From NCBI GenBank assembly GCA_948474755.1, contig CAOLHI010001853.1, forward strand, positions 1 through 64,000: a stretch of 64,000 bases of DNA, written 5' to 3'. Of the stretch, positions 1 through 11,818 are shown in pieces. Below the pieces are notes generated by a model. The model worked only from the letters and a program-made list of their open reading frames with translations. It made no database searches and was not told the DNA's origin. Numbering within the stretch: the stretch's first letter is position 1; each line of letters opens with the position of its first letter. The DNA comes from Ctenosaura bakeri. Taxonomy: Eukaryota > Chordata > Lepidosauria > Squamata > Iguanidae. Made by a program: the position numbers and the translations under genes.

Positions 1-241
1 GATTCAAGCTGCAGGAAAGGAGATTCCACCTGAACCTCAGGAAGAAGTTCCTGACAGTCAGGGCTGTCCGGCAGTGGAATATGCTGCCTCGGAGTGTAGT
101 GGAGTCTCTTTCCTTGGAGATTTTTAGGCAGAGGCTGGATGGCCGTCTGTCAGGAGTGCTTTGAGGGTGTTCCTGCATGGCAGGGGGTTGGACTGGATGG
201 CCCGTGTGGTCTCTTCCAACTCTACATTTCTATGATTCTAG
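1..241 (+). mobile_element. CR1 LINE 3' end, cut by the window start
   Basis: Last part of a CR1-type non-LTR retrotransposon, plus strand. It closely matches the copy at 16530-16846: both carry the end of the ORF2 region, a phrase GGTTGGACTGGATGGCC, then CTCTTCCAACTCTACATTTC and a terminal ATTCTA-type octamer tail. In the second copy the frame reads RQWNMLPRSVVESPSLEVF, the conserved CR1 ORF2 C-terminus. CR1 copies are usually 5'-truncated, and only the 3' end is present here. The upstream part lies outside the window. Confidence 0.88.
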
Positions 242-1299
242 GGAAAGGTGCCATTTTGTACTTTCCTCCAGTGCAGTTTCTTCCTCAAAATGGGAACAAG
301 AAAACCCCTGATTCCATTTCCTTGTCTGAGCTCATAGGGAATCCAGCAAAAGAAAGTTTCAGTTAAATCATTTACCATTAATTTAACACGCAATTCTGAA
401 CCCAAATTTCCCAAGATTCTGGCTTACGTGGAGTACCCCAACCCCTCTGGATAGAGGTGGCCCTCTGCTTTAGATTCATTGTTGTTCATGTGGGGTAGGG
501 ACCCCCTGCTCCCCTCTTCATGTGGTTACTTAACCTCAAAGAGAATAGCTCAGTAGAGCTACTGAGTCACAAGAAAAGGAAACTGAAGGTGGTGTTTGTT
601 TCAAGTATTTGGCAAAAGCAGATGTGGAGATGCTTGCCATACAGTCTTTTAATGTGAGAGTTGAAGAAATAGTTTGCTTGTGTGCGTAGCACATGGAATC
701 CATCTAGTCTGGATTTTTATCTGTGACAGTGAGTAATGCTTAGGCTTTGAGAGTCCACACAGTACAGAGCCCCTGTGGTTTTAATAGCTGTGGAGCAGAG
801 AACTGTCAATAAGTGCCGCTCCTTCTCCTTATAGAGTACCATGCTGGGAGGAGCTGCACCTGCCAATATTTTTCCTTCAATACAACAGGCTTCCTTTGAA
901 CATCTTGCAGAGACTAATTTCCTGCCTTACAAAACTGGCTTCAGACCTGCAACATTTCACAGGTATATCACAGGTACTCCCAGATCCCAAATGCCTATGA
1001 TGCCCACTACTGGTATATGTGAGGAAACAGTGGAGGTAAGGGGTAGAGCATCTTGAGTTTTTCACAGCAAGATGCAGTACAATCTGCTGACCAGAGGCTA
1101 CAGAATTGTGGCTGGTGGCTTCTGTGTCAGCAAGACAGGAGTTCAGTCCCTTTGATAATTCCTTTAATGTGTGGTGAAAAGCCTGAAGTGGATTTAGTGC
1201 CCCACTGACTTGGAGGCCTACAGGTCTTATGGACAGCTATATTTTCAAGCTGGCACAGTTCCGTGAGCTAGTTAACATGGGTGAGTCTGGCATTGAAGC
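242..1299. other. Unassigned intergenic sequence
   Basis: No repeat family, coding frame with recognisable similarity or structured RNA was identified. Short open frames near 841-1065 show no known domain. A pyrimidine tract followed by AG at about 820-834 resembles a splice acceptor, but no exon is supported downstream. Confidence 0.4.
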
Positions 1300-1465
1300 T
1301 CTGAGACCAAGTTAGATCAGTGATCCATCTAGCCAAGTATGACACCAGAATCTTAGGCAAAAAGTGTTCCCCGACCCCCATCCAGTCTAACTGAAGAAAC
1401 CAAGGATTGAACTAGAGGCCTTCTGCAGGCAAAGCACTGTTTTACCTCTGAGCCAGCATAACCTT
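1300..1465 (-). mobile_element. tRNA-derived SINE with recognisable Pol III boxes
   Basis: Read on the minus strand, this begins with a tRNA-like head. An A box TGGCTCAGAGG (plus-strand 1445-1455) fits the consensus TRGYNNARNGG exactly. A B box AGTTCAATCC (plus-strand 1404-1413) differs from GGTTCRANNCC at one base. The spacing of about 31 bp is tRNA-like. The tail runs into sequence of the TAGATGGATCA type that is common in reptile SINEs. No poly-A or microsatellite tail is obvious, so the 3' boundary is approximate. It is a SINE rather than a tRNA gene because a cloverleaf cannot be completed. Confidence 0.65.
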
Positions 1466-2826
1466 AGCTTCAACCAATCTGCATATCTATTTATAATTTT
1501 TATCACCAAACAATTTAGCTTAGCTCTTGTCTTTCCCTTCCTTCACCATACAGCTAATGATGATCCCAATCTTCTGTTTCCGTACTAGCCCTTTAGAGGG
1601 GCAAATACTGCTTCCATTTTGTGCCTTTTCTTAACTTTTTCCTGTCTTAGATGTGGAAGAATGGACTTCAGGTGATCCCTCAGACCTCCTCAGTGTATTT
1701 TTTTCATCTATTTTTCCTACAGATAAACAGAGGATATGTACACATTACACATTCATGGATAGCGCTCATGAATCATGAATCAAGCACCCCAAAATAGTGG
1801 GATAGGCACCCTTCCCTTTGGTCCACAAGCAAACTACATTGCTATATGTATATTATCCTCCAGAGGTGACCCTAAACGTTTAGTGTTGTAATTATTTTGT
1901 ACTAATTCATTACAGCTTAGAATAATTAGGGAGCTAAAAACCCTATGAAATTCATGCGGTCACCATAGGTCAACAGGCAGCTTAAAGACACATATATACA
2001 CACTGCTATGTCAGAGAGATGCCAGTCAAAGAAGCAAAAGTCTACTTTGGAAGGACAAGGAAACATGGTTTTTAAAGATTTGAAATAATAGTTAGAATGA
2101 ATGAAAAAATAGTAATAGGTATGAGGTTCTTATTCATTATCTTAACATCTAGTAATGTTGATAGAACTGCATTCTGCTTTTTTGTCTTGCATTTTGCTTT
2201 GGCTTGATACAGTGTCATATTTGTTGAAATTAGGATTGCTTCAAGCCATAGGAAATAGTTGTAATAAAGATGGCACCCTGTGCAATCTTAGCATTATAAA
2301 ATAGTAAATGACAAATAGCCAAGTCAAGTATCAAGTATAGAATCCCCTAGAGAAAGCCAGCAGAAAAAAAATACAAGTTTCCTGACTTGTTTTCTTTTCC
2401 ATTTTTGTTTTATGATAAATGAAAGAGATTGGATGTGCTGTAACACATAGTTACACTAGGCTACAATAACATTAAATGCAAGTACTAATAAATCTTCTAT
2501 CTTGTGCTTCCTTTTCCCTCGTTTTTTGCCCCTTCTGCTGTAAATGATATGGTTGTTTCGCCTGTATGCAACAACATGAACTAAGCTGGTAGGATTATAT
2601 CAGTCCTCCCAACTGCCTATGGCAATCTTTTTGCTATCCCATTCAAAATTCAATTTAGTAAATACATTTCTTCCTTGAACACTGTCATCAGCAGTGGCAC
2701 TGCCACTCACCCTGTGGGCTTACTAGAGGAGGCCAGAGATGCTGAGCACAACCTTGGAAATGGAATGTGCTGTTTTACAAGGGGAAGGCATTTGGAGCCC
2801 TCAGACAGGCAGGGCATCCTGGAGAT
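1466..2826. other. Unassigned AT-rich intergenic sequence
   Basis: AT-rich sequence with no convincing coding frame or recognised repeat. Nothing beyond short A/T runs was seen. Confidence 0.4.
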
Positions 2827-2972
2827 GCCAGTACAGGCATTAAATCATTTGTACCCACCTATCCTGCTTTTGTGTAGAACAGTCTTCTTCAATCCTGGTG
2901 CCCACTAGTGGCCAGTACAGATGCTTAGTCATTTGTACCCACCTATCCTACTCTCATGCCTGGTGCCCTCCA
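2827..2972 (+). repeat. Imperfect tandem duplication, unit about 85 bp
   Basis: Two head-to-tail copies share CCAGTACAG, then ATTTGTACCCACCTATCCT, and end in CTGGTGCCC. The first runs about 2827-2905 and the second about 2912-2972. The second copy is shorter because a block between CCTATCCT and CTGGTGCCC is missing. Downstream, GTACTACAATTCCCATCA (about 2980-2998) is a common end motif of hAT-like MITEs in reptiles, so the duplication may lie in or beside such an element. Confidence 0.6.
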
Positions 2973-4099
2973 GAAGTTTGGTACTACAATTCCCATCAGC
3001 ATCAACTAATACGGCCCATGGACATGAATGTTTGAACCTGCAATGCTAAAAACCTGGAAGGTGCCAAGTTGGGGAAAGCTGGTATCGAATGTTTCTGCAC
3101 CAATGTGGCAACAACTTTGGGCTTGTTCCCCCACTGGCTTCACTCTTATGCATTTAAAATCAACTATTGACTGTATCTGGGCTTTATTCATCTTTGCAAT
3201 ATAAACAATGCCAGTGAGAGTTGGATAGGGTATATCCCCCCCTCATTTTCATTCAATGGATTGCCTATTTTTTTTCTCTACTCTATATACCCTGTCTTAT
3301 TTCTCATTCCTCAACACCATTTCTATTTTGACAAAACAACATTAATTTCCTTTTTAAAAACAATTCCTCCCTACCCTACTCCAAACCAATAATAGGAAAA
3401 ATAACATGGTTAATTTGTTTTCTGTCTACCTGACTGTCTTCACAAAGCAAGCATAGCAAACAGATATAGAACTACTCCCACCCAGAGAGCTGTTGGGCAG
3501 AACTAGGCAAGTGATCAATGGCTGGGACACAGCCACCATAATAATGAGGAAGGAGGAGGCTGCATAGTGGCCGTTCACCCAAGATAATGATCGAGTGGTA
3601 GTATAGTAAACACGCTCTGCATTCGTTCCAGGAATGTCAGGTACACTGTATAATATAAGAGAAGAGATTGAACGCATAGATGCACAAATACTGTCCGTGC
3701 CACACAGCCTGGCTGTGGCATGAAATGAGCCTGATTAAGGAGTCTATGATAAACACCATTGTTCTGCTAATCTAGAAAGAATTAATATGTGAAGAATCAT
3801 CAAATTCACCACTATACAACAGCAGACCTCTGTAACATCCCAATGTAGCATTTTAAGTTATGAAATCTTCACATTTCTTTTTCTGGTGTCATAAGGTTTA
3901 AGATGCTTTCGAAGATCATCTGGCTAGTCACCAGCATGAAAGCAGGAAGTTCCTCAGTGCTAGCGAAGCACAACTGGAAAATTAACCATTGAATAGGTGT
4001 GTTAAACATTGAGAAAATTAATGATTGGAGTGTAGGCCAGGACAGTAAAGTTCAGGTTTGCATGGGACAGCAGTCTGTTTCCAGTCTGAAGAAGAACAA
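2973..4099. other. Unassigned intergenic sequence
   Basis: Apart from the short MITE-like phrase near 2980-3000, no repeat or gene was recognised. Open frames here (for example on the minus strand at 3006-3191 and 3426-3677) show no domain or compositional support. Confidence 0.35.
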
Positions 4100-4239
4100 G
4101 AGTCTCCTTCTTTGGAGGTTTTTAAGCAGAGGCCAGATGGCCATCTATTGGGAATGCTTTGATGTGTGTTCCTGCATGGCAGACGGTTGGACTGGATGGC
4201 CCTGTGGTCTCTTCCAGCTCTATGAGTCTATGATTCTAA
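4100..4239 (+). mobile_element. CR1 LINE 3' fragment
   Basis: A 140-bp CR1 tail with the same diagnostic phrases as the copies at 1-241 and 16530-16846: GAGGTTTTTAAGCAGAGGCC, CTGCATGGCAGACGGTTGGA, GGTCTCTTCCAGCTCTATGA and a final TCTATGATTCTA. It is 5'-truncated more severely than the other two. Confidence 0.85.
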
Positions 4240-6042
4240 GAACAAAAAACCAAGTTCTGGCACTAACCAGAACAACTTGGTAGTATTTTAGCCTTCCTTG
4301 AAAATAAGTCATCTGCATATTAAGAAGCATCATGACACAGGTAGTTCTCTTTTTTGGTCTCCTGGGATTGTCCTGTGCCAAGATAAAGAACAGGAGGTGT
4401 CTTGTGGGCAAGAAGCATACCTAGTGGATAAATGTGCTCTCCAGAAGTTTTTGGAGAGTAACTTCTATAATCCCCCATCCTTGGTTGTACAGGTCAAGCT
4501 GATAGCAACTCACTCTGCAGCTTGGGAAGTAGTTATCAGTAATGAATTATCTTTGCAGGGTAGTATAATGAGGGTAGAATCAACCCCCGACAGATTAATG
4601 AAAAATAAGTGGAAAGTAATGAGGAACTACTGAGTAACTCAATGAGTTACATTTATTAGCACTACAATAAGTAACCAGAATAAATTACTTTTAAAAGATA
4701 ATGATCAGTGACAGGAATAAATTATTTCTAAAAGGAAACTAACTTCCCAACCTTCCCAATTCTCACTTCCTTTTATTTATTTCTTCTTGTTTGTCTGCAT
4801 GCAGTTTTACTTGCTTGCTTTTACATTTATTCTGAAAGTTTTAAATTAACACATTACTCACTTGGCATGTGGATGTCTTTTAGATTTCCTAATTTGTTCA
4901 GGTTTCCCAAAAAAAACCAAAAAAACAAAATCACCACCAAATTCATCTAAGCCTTTGTGCTTAGGAAAATGCATATTTAATATTTAGATCACCAAACATT
5001 TGAAAATAAGTTTACTGAAAGATGGATTGCCTTTGTTATCTTTTTGAGCAACTGAGTAGTGACCAATATTCATCATTATGCCCTATTTAACAAAAAAAAT
5101 AAAATAAAATTGACTGTTATCTTAAGAGATGGGGGATATGGGGGTCCACCTGCAGTGCCACTGTATCCTTAGAATTTGGGAGAATTATAGCTCAAAGGAG
5201 ACCTGTGAGAGGTACAACACTAACTGTAGAGAGGACTCCAGTCAAACAAAGTATTTTATTTGAATTAACAAACATATGAGAGATCAGACACTCTTAAGTA
5301 TCATACAAAGCTATCTGAAAGTAAGGCAAGAAAGGCTGGATAGAGAGGGATTAGGGATGAAAAGGGTGATAGCTACCAGTCTTGAAGAAGGAAGTTGCAG
5401 AGGAGGGGCTCAGACAGAGTCCGAGGGTAGCATGAAGAAGCTGCAGTCTGGGCTATGTTCTATGTACTACAGTTGGCTGGGGTCAAAGTTTTTATTTTTA
5501 TATCCTATTTTATGCCCTGAAGGGGTATGTTGGCAAAGCCATAATGACTTTCCCACAAGATTGACAAAGAGGCCTGGAATAGGTCTGATTGCTTTAACTC
5601 TGGAATGACAAAACATTGATGGGATTCATGACAATCTCTTAATGTTTGGTCAGGTAGGGTGTAAATAGAAGATCTCTGTAAGGTAAGATCAAGGGATGGT
5701 CTCTGATTGCTCAGCAATCTGGGCAGTTATATTAAAAAATGCCAGGAGCCTGAAGCAGTGAAGGGAACTTTCATGACCCTGAACACATTGCTGGTCAACA
5801 TGACCCCAACCAGGTTCTCTGCCCATTAATAAGCTCAATTCATGAAAATTGCCTATCTCATAGGAAGGGTGGTAGGGCATGATAACAAGACTACTGTTGG
5901 TTTGCTGTTTTCTCTTTATTCCTCTTTATATATGCATTTATTTGTCTAAAGATAATAGCAGACTAAATCCCATATGTAGTGACAATGAGGTTGGAGCTAA
6001 TAAATCAGTAAGAATTTACTACATCAATGCATATCCAAGTCC
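4240..6042. other. Unassigned intergenic sequence
   Basis: Largely AT-rich, with short A-runs near 4908-4930 and 5090-5110. A 110-codon open frame starts at 5276 but has no recognisable domain, so I do not call it a gene. Confidence 0.35.
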
Positions 6043-6090
6043 CCTTGATTCAATGGGTCTGCTCTAGTTGGAACTAACAATTAGATTTAT
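6043..6090 (-). repeat. Partial copy of the GAGTAGACCCA inverted-repeat family
   Basis: Contains TTGATTCAATGGGTCTGCTC and then CTAGTTGGAACTAACAATTA. The same block recurs at 19914-19958 and, in the opposite direction, at 15832-15886 and 16445-16530. It looks like one arm of a short inverted-repeat DNA element. Confidence 0.55.
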
Positions 6091-6663
6091 ACATATAATA
6101 ATATTTTTTGAAAGAAAAATTGTTCAGACCCTGCAATGTGACTAGATCCATAACTCCAAAATATATGCACACAGATAAATTCTCGTTACTGAAGGATAGA
6201 AAGGATGGACAAATCACAGTCAGAGGTCCAAGGTGAGGGTATTGCTAATGAAATTATATTTTTATTTACTTTTTCATGTGAACAGAAAAGTACCCAGAAT
6301 GCCTTCCATATTTCTTTTATCTTAATAAATAAATAAATATTAAAATAAAAGCTAGGAACAGGAAAGACTGCTTGCTTTCTGCAAGATACTAGAAGACCAG
6401 CTATCAGTTACACAAGTACTGGGATCCTGACCAATGTATTTAGGAGGAATATGTAACATCCATAAATGCAAAAAGAGATTGCATCCTCTATAGCTACTAG
6501 AATGAAGCTGAGGAGTAGTATCCACACGAGTACAAGCTTTCAAACGTGGTGTTGATTGTAATCTTTACAGACATAATCTTAACAGTTTATGACAGCTTCT
6601 ACAAGTTTTATCATGGATACCATTAGATAAATCAGTGACCATTCTTAAAGCACTTTTCTGCTA

Positions 6664-6715
6664 TTGTTATGTGCCTTCAAGTTGACTTTTGACTTATGGC
6701 AATATTAAGGTTATC
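6664..6715 (-). mobile_element. MIR-type SINE fragment
   Basis: Contains TGTGCCTTCAAGTTGACTTT then GACTTATGGCAA, the tail-side block shared by the more complete MIR-like SINEs of this window (for example 34645-34860). Only about 50 bp survives. Confidence 0.65.
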
Positions 6716-7839
6716 TTTTTTCCTTTGTCTCACACCTTTTCATGTTTAGTGTGTGACCAGAAACATTCAAAAATAGATTATGGGATGTGCCAGGAAGAGT
6801 AGTTTGCATCTCCAAGGCTAAGTCACTGTAGAAAAGGCCACCTTATTGTGACTGTACATTGGTTATCTGTTCCAAAATTGCCTTAATGAGGGCTAAACAA
6901 GACAGTTGCTAGAACTAAGCAGCGCATTGACGTAATGCAATATGTGGGTGTAGAAAGAAAAAAAAGAAAGTAAGAAGGCAAATGGTTGGTTCTTCCCCCC
7001 CCTCCTTTCCTCTAGGGCAGAAAACTAATTCTCAAGCTGAGCTTGGATGAGGAAATGTCCTTCTTGAAAAGTGGCTTTGTTTTGTCTTATAGTCCAGAGG
7101 AAGAAAAATCATTTAAGCATTTGGTGTCAGATAGTGAGGAGTTCCTAGCTGTGGCCTTTTCTGTCCAAACGCCTGGGAACATCTTACCCAAGCAAATGGA
7201 GAGGTTAGACTGGAAATTTCTTAGCCAACATAAATTCATATTTTCCTGTCAGTACATCAAATTGCATCCCCTCCTTATGCTTTATGTACATAGGGTTCTG
7301 AATGCCCTTTCAGAATGAAAGTTTCTTTACAGCAATTAATGACTTAATTTGAAAAACTGAGCCAAGACGATCTTCAGTTTCCTGATTCATGTTGTTCCTA
7401 AATGTCTGTTGGGGAAGTCCATATAACAACATGCACACTAGAAAGTTGTTTCATTTGCAAGATGAAAGAGCGATATAGAATGCCAACAAATAAGCATAAG
7501 AAACTCGCTTGAGCAACCCTACAACAAGATGGCAGTGAGCCAGGTAGATGAACCAGTTTAATACTGACATGGATTTCACTTGGAAGCTTGTAAGAGACGA
7601 TGATAAAGGAAGAAGAAAGTGTTATTTCAGTACTTGACTAATGTTCCCACACATGGGCTTTAAAGAATTCCAGGGGAAATTCTAAACTATATGTACATTT
7701 TGATGAACATTTATGAAAATCTCTGTCTAATCTCAAGTGCATTTGATTTTTTTTAAAGGACAATTTTGATGTTATTAAGTAAAAATATTCAGTTATCAGA
7801 TAGTTAATTAAGTGGAACTGACTGTATTCATTAAAATAT
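6716..7839. other. Unassigned intergenic sequence
   Basis: No recognised repeat or gene. A 91-codon frame at 7043-7318 has no known domain. Confidence 0.35.
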
Positions 7840-8300
7840 TTGTTCCAAACAAATGTATTTAACATTCAGATATTATGCAGAATAGGTGACAATTGCCTAT
7901 CTCCATGGAGATCAATAATGGTATTCAGATCATTGTGTAAAGAGTCTGCAAGTTTAATGCAGAGAGAATGTCATTATTATTTCTCTCTTAATGATGGTCA
8001 TTATGCGCAAACACTGATTGAATTCCATTTGTTACCTGCGTTTGAGCTGAGAGGAATAATTACAATTTAAGTGTCTCCATTAAAATTCATAAAAGAATAT
8101 GAATGCAAAAATTATACTTGAATCTGACAAAATATACTTTGAGAATATAAAGTCTGTTTTTTGATAGGCCTCCTAAAAGTATTAAAAATAGCTTCCTTTT
8201 AATAGGACAGCATATAAAGATCATGCATTATCACCTTTATGTTAATTCTCACAAGACATGACTAGTACTATAAACTAAAGCAATTAACTTTGAAAAGTAG
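7840..8300. other. Candidate conserved non-coding block (AT-rich)
   Basis: Non-repetitive AT-rich DNA with many TAAT/ATTA-type core motifs and no long homopolymers, for example around 7900-8110. Such composition is typical of developmental enhancers, but composition alone is weak evidence. No coding similarity was seen. Confidence 0.2.
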
Positions 8301-8479
8301 AAATTAACAAGACAATAGGCAGCTGGAATTGATACATTTCAGATTTTGTCCACCTAGTGAAAGGTTCATGGTATACAACCAGCTCCTTAGTATCTGACTA
8401 ACTGGTCATCTCCTCAGTATGGCGAAGCTTAATCCAGGCTTTCTTTCTGGGGTCTGTTTCATTAAGGTTTTTTTCTCTC

Positions 8480-9003
8480 TCTTTAAAACATCAATTAAAT
8501 GGAATATCATTAGTGGAGCCATTTAAATTCCCCCTCTCCACATACAGTGTGCTTTTCTCTGTTGCACCAGCTGCTTCCTGCCCAGTCAGTGCCGTCCAAA
8601 CCTGTCTTATTAAGACTGAAGGCCCTGATTCTAAAGGCAGGTAACCAGCCTCTTGTGAGTTCAGCTCCTCTTGGCATCCCACTGAGCAGCACAACACTTC
8701 ACAGGACAGGGCCCTTAAGCCCTAATTAATAACTGTAGCTGTATTCCTGAGGGTCTGCTTAATGACCTATCTCCTGCTACAACAAACGAGATCTCTGGGC
8801 TTGCACTCCACGGCTTCCCTTGCTGCAACCACAGAGACAGTGAGCGAAGTAGTGAGAGGAGCTGGGTCTCCCCATAGAAACTACTAGACAATGCAGTGCT
8901 CTTTCCGTTGCCCATAGCTGGCCCAGTCTCCTCTGCCAGCGTGGAGATATACTTGTCACTTTGGGGAAATAGCATGGTACTGTTTCGTTTGCTTTGAGCC
9001 ACT
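8480..9003. other. Candidate conserved non-coding block
   Basis: A GC-moderate, non-repetitive block between AT-rich flanks, without an interspersed-repeat signature. It contains CCTAATTAATAAC near 8720 and several open frames on both strands that overlap each other. That pattern fits low stop density rather than coding. Conservation cannot be tested from one sequence. Confidence 0.2.
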
Positions 9004-9006
9004 ATA

Positions 9007-9038
9007 GTGTTGTTGTTGTTGTTGTTTTGTTGTTTTTA
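9007..9038 (+). repeat. (GTT)n microsatellite
   Basis: Interrupted run of GTT/TTG units ending in a T-rich stretch. Confidence 0.9.
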
Positions 9039-9337
9039 CCCATTCATAAACAGATCTGGTTACTCTGTGACACCTGTATTATGGCAACCACGTGGTCTGT
9101 TAGGCTATATAATGGGACTTCTGGGATTTTAAGAGAAAGAAGTGTGCAGCATCTGTCATGAGCTAGATCTTCTCCCAAGTTTGGTATCCCAAAAAACAAC
9201 TGTATTATGCTTAATCATATCCTTGCATGTTCAGAAAGTGGTTGTACACAATCTAGCTTCCATATAGGTTGTTCTCCTAGTCAGTGTTTAGATGAGATTC
9301 ATAAAAGTCTGTTGGTTTTAGTCTGCACTGAGATTAA

Positions 9338-9530
9338 GGGCCCTTCCATATTACAGTGCTATAGTGCTATGATTACTATGGCATCTTTGTAATCCAGGAT
9401 TTGCAGCTGAGGGAAGGGTATGGAGAAATCACCTTCAGAGAGCAACCCTAGTGCCTCACCAAACTACCAGCCAGGATTCCATAGGATGCAGCTATGAACA
9501 TTGAAGTGCAACCATAGTGTGAAAGGGCCC
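9338..9530. mobile_element. PIF/Harbinger-like MITE with TAA target duplication
   Basis: A 193-bp element starting GGGCCCTTCCATA and ending GAAAGGGCCC, so the termini are inverted. It is flanked by TAA at 9335-9337 and 9531-9533. A 3-bp TWA duplication and GG-starting ends are the hallmark of PIF/Harbinger elements. The interior includes GGATTCCATAGGATG, also present in the palindromic GGCC family here. No transposase coding is present. Confidence 0.75.
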
Positions 9531-10324
9531 TAAGTGAAAGTGTGAAAGGGCATGTCTGGAATCAGCATGATACATCGGCAGGCAATGTACCTCCCCAAGC
9601 CCACAGCCACTGCGCCTAGGCTTCCACCTCCATAAATGATGTGGTTCAGCACACTAGTGGCAGTGGCTGGGTGTAAGTGGCATGCCTAAACCCATCTATT
9701 GACATGATCAGAATTGAGCTGGTCCTACTGTCAGCATGTGGACATTAGGACTGGCATTGTAATTCAGACAATAGCACTAATGGACTCAAGGCAAGCTATG
9801 AGCTATGAGTTTCACTAGACAGACACCACTACCATCATCCTGGGCAGGCAGGCCACACTGCTAATAAGTGGACAGGACTGCTGGGGGGCACTAAGGCAGT
9901 TTGGTTAATGTTACTGTTGTACCTAGAGCTGTGCCTGATAATATAATAACAGCCAGAGTACATAAGCAGAGGAACACAGGGTCAGAACTTGGGAAACTTC
10001 TTCATTTGAATATCAGGTCCCAAAATCTATCAACCAGCATGACCAGTGCAGGCAGGAAAGCAGCTATTACAAAAATGAGCAGTTAATACTATTTACTATT
10101 CCTGTATATGGAGGCTGTCTGTCTGTCTGCCTAAATTCTTGAAAAAAGGAATGTCCTGACCACCTAGTAGGATGTGAACCCACTAAACTCTCATAACTTT
10201 TGATACTATCACCCATGCTATCCATTTGGAACAACAGTGCTAGGTAGGCAATCATATCTAGATAGAGGTTTTCATAATATGCCGCTAAATACTATGGGCT
10301 ACATGAGAAGTGGTAATCATGCAA
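9531..10324. other. Unassigned intergenic sequence
   Basis: No recognised repeat or gene. Immediately after the MITE, a short GTGAAAGTGTGAAAGGG echo of its end occurs near 9534-9550. Confidence 0.35.
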
Positions 10325-10437
10325 TCCTCCAGATGTTTTTGAGCTGCAACTCTCAGAATTCCTGACTCCTCACTATTCTAAAGCTCCTGAGAGTTGGAGT
10401 CCAAAAACATCCAGAGGACTACATGATTCCCACCCTA
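10325..10437. mobile_element. Short inverted-repeat MITE, hAT-like
   Basis: Arms CCAGATGTTTTTGAGCTGCA (left, about 10330) and a right arm containing GTCCAAAAACATCCAGAGGA (about 10400) are imperfect inverted repeats around a short centre. CAACTCTCAGAATTCC is the phrase typical of reptile hAT-like MITEs. No certain target duplication is visible. Confidence 0.55.
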
Positions 10438-10448
10438 GCCAAAACTCT

Positions 10449-10652
10449 GGGACCCATTCACACTAAAGAATTATAGCACAATTATTCCACTTTAACTGCC
10501 ATGGCTGCATCCTATGCAATCCTGTGGTTTGCAGTTTGGCCAGAGGCACCAGAGGAACTCTTGGGCTGAGAATTCTAAATGCCCCTCCCTCTATGATAAA
10601 TCCTAGGATTCCATGGGAATAACAGTGCCATAATTCTGTAGAGATGGGTCCC
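10449..10652. mobile_element. MITE with GGGACCC ends, related to the GGCC family
   Basis: Begins GGGACCCATTCACACTAAAG and ends ATGGGTCCC. The interior shares CTGAGAATTCTAAATGCCCC with the copies at 14152, 41650 and 57046. Flanking trinucleotides (TCT and TGG) do not match, so the target duplication is lost or the ends are slightly misplaced. Confidence 0.6.
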
Positions 10653-10704
10653 TGGTTAACCCATTCCCTTCACATCACCTCCCTACTCAGAATCCACCTC
10701 TGCT

Positions 10705-10729
10705 TACACACACACACACACACACACAC
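10705..10729 (+). repeat. (CA)n microsatellite
   Basis: About 12 CA units. Confidence 0.95.
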
Positions 10730-10739
10730 GGGACAGGTG

Positions 10740-11480
10740 GGGTTAGAAACAGCTGCTCTTGGTGATTTCTTATGTGCACTAGGAGTAGGTGCTATTGCGT
10801 TCATTGGGGGGGGTAGCTTCTCAGTCATCACGCCTAGCCTTGCATTGTTAATCTCATCCAAATTAGCCAGCAGCAGCTTAGCATCAGAGGTCTTCATGTG
10901 GCTGGGTGTGTTTTTCAGTTTTTATATTGCCTGTTGGTCTTAAGATAGAGCATTATCCCACTAGCTTCCAAGACACAAATTTTCCATATTTTTTTAAGTA
11001 TGAAAAGGTCTCCAGGCTGAAGCACACAACAATTACAATTTATTATTATGGTGATGTTTTTTTTATGATGACAGTAGAAGCCTGTTAATTGGGTTATCAG
11101 TGGACAGTCTGTCATGCTGATTAAGTGGCTGCTCCAATTAAGGGAAGAGACCATTAAAAAAAAAGACTACAACCAAAAAAAAAAAAAAGCTTAAAACGAC
11201 ATTAAAATACCCTACCAAACAAAGAGGCACAATGTAAGCACAGCATTGCATTTGGATTTGATCTTTTTCCTCCTGCCTTATTTTTATTTGTTAACTTCTG
11301 TATTAAAATGAAAAAGAGAGGGCTTATGGGCTTTTTCCTCTGGTTTTTAAAAATCAGTTTAACAGCTGGCTAAGCACCACTTAAGTTTCTGTCACCAGGC
11401 AAACGCGTCCCTATTAAACCAAATGTATGTGAACATGGTTCTTATTAACTACCAGTTGTTGCCATTTATTGGTCTCAAGC
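10740..11480. other. Candidate conserved non-coding block
   Basis: Non-repetitive sequence with clustered homeodomain-type cores, including TTAATTGG (11085-11092) and its inverse CCAATTAA (11134-11141) about 40 bp apart, plus CTGATTAAG between them. A 9-G run near 10806 and A-runs near 11157 and 11177 interrupt it. No coding similarity was seen. The enhancer reading is inference. Confidence 0.22.
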
Positions 11481-11702
11481 AAGAACCTGTTCCTCTGAGA
11501 CAGTTCTCCTAATATGCTTGCCCAGTTTAGGTCTACACGTCCTAGAGATTAACGAAAGGGGAAGGATGCAATGGTTATGACAAACTAGATAGCTAGGATT
11601 TCCTTCACAAGCAACTCATAGCTAGGTTTGACACCTGTCTCTGACTTCTACCTTATTAGAACTGAGAAGCTGTTTTTAAAAATGCAGGCTGTATACCAGG
11701 GT

Positions 11703-11818
11703 GAAGAACAAATGGCCTTCCAACTGTTTGGGCTCAAAATTCCCCCCGTTCCTTATAATTGGCCATGCTGAATGGGGTTGATGGAAATTATAGGCCAAAA
11801 TGTGTGAAGATTCCCCAT
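11703..11818. mobile_element. Degenerate short inverted-repeat MITE
   Basis: GGGCTCAAAATTCCCCC on the left and ATGGAAATTATAGGCC on the right form a weak inverted repeat, with ends resembling the hAT-like MITEs at 10325 and 41916. The copy is badly eroded. Confidence 0.4.

Noticed and set aside
841..1056. Possible exon after a pyrimidine tract and AG
   Set aside because: There is no domain, no matching donor with coding similarity, and an opposing open frame on the other strand. A single acceptor-like site is not evidence.
1300..1465. Functional tRNA gene
   Set aside because: A and B boxes are present, but a cloverleaf cannot be completed, and the sequence continues as a SINE body.
5276..5608. 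A 110-codon open frame
   Set aside because: No domain, unremarkable composition, and an opposing frame overlaps it. This is expected by chance in a window of this size.
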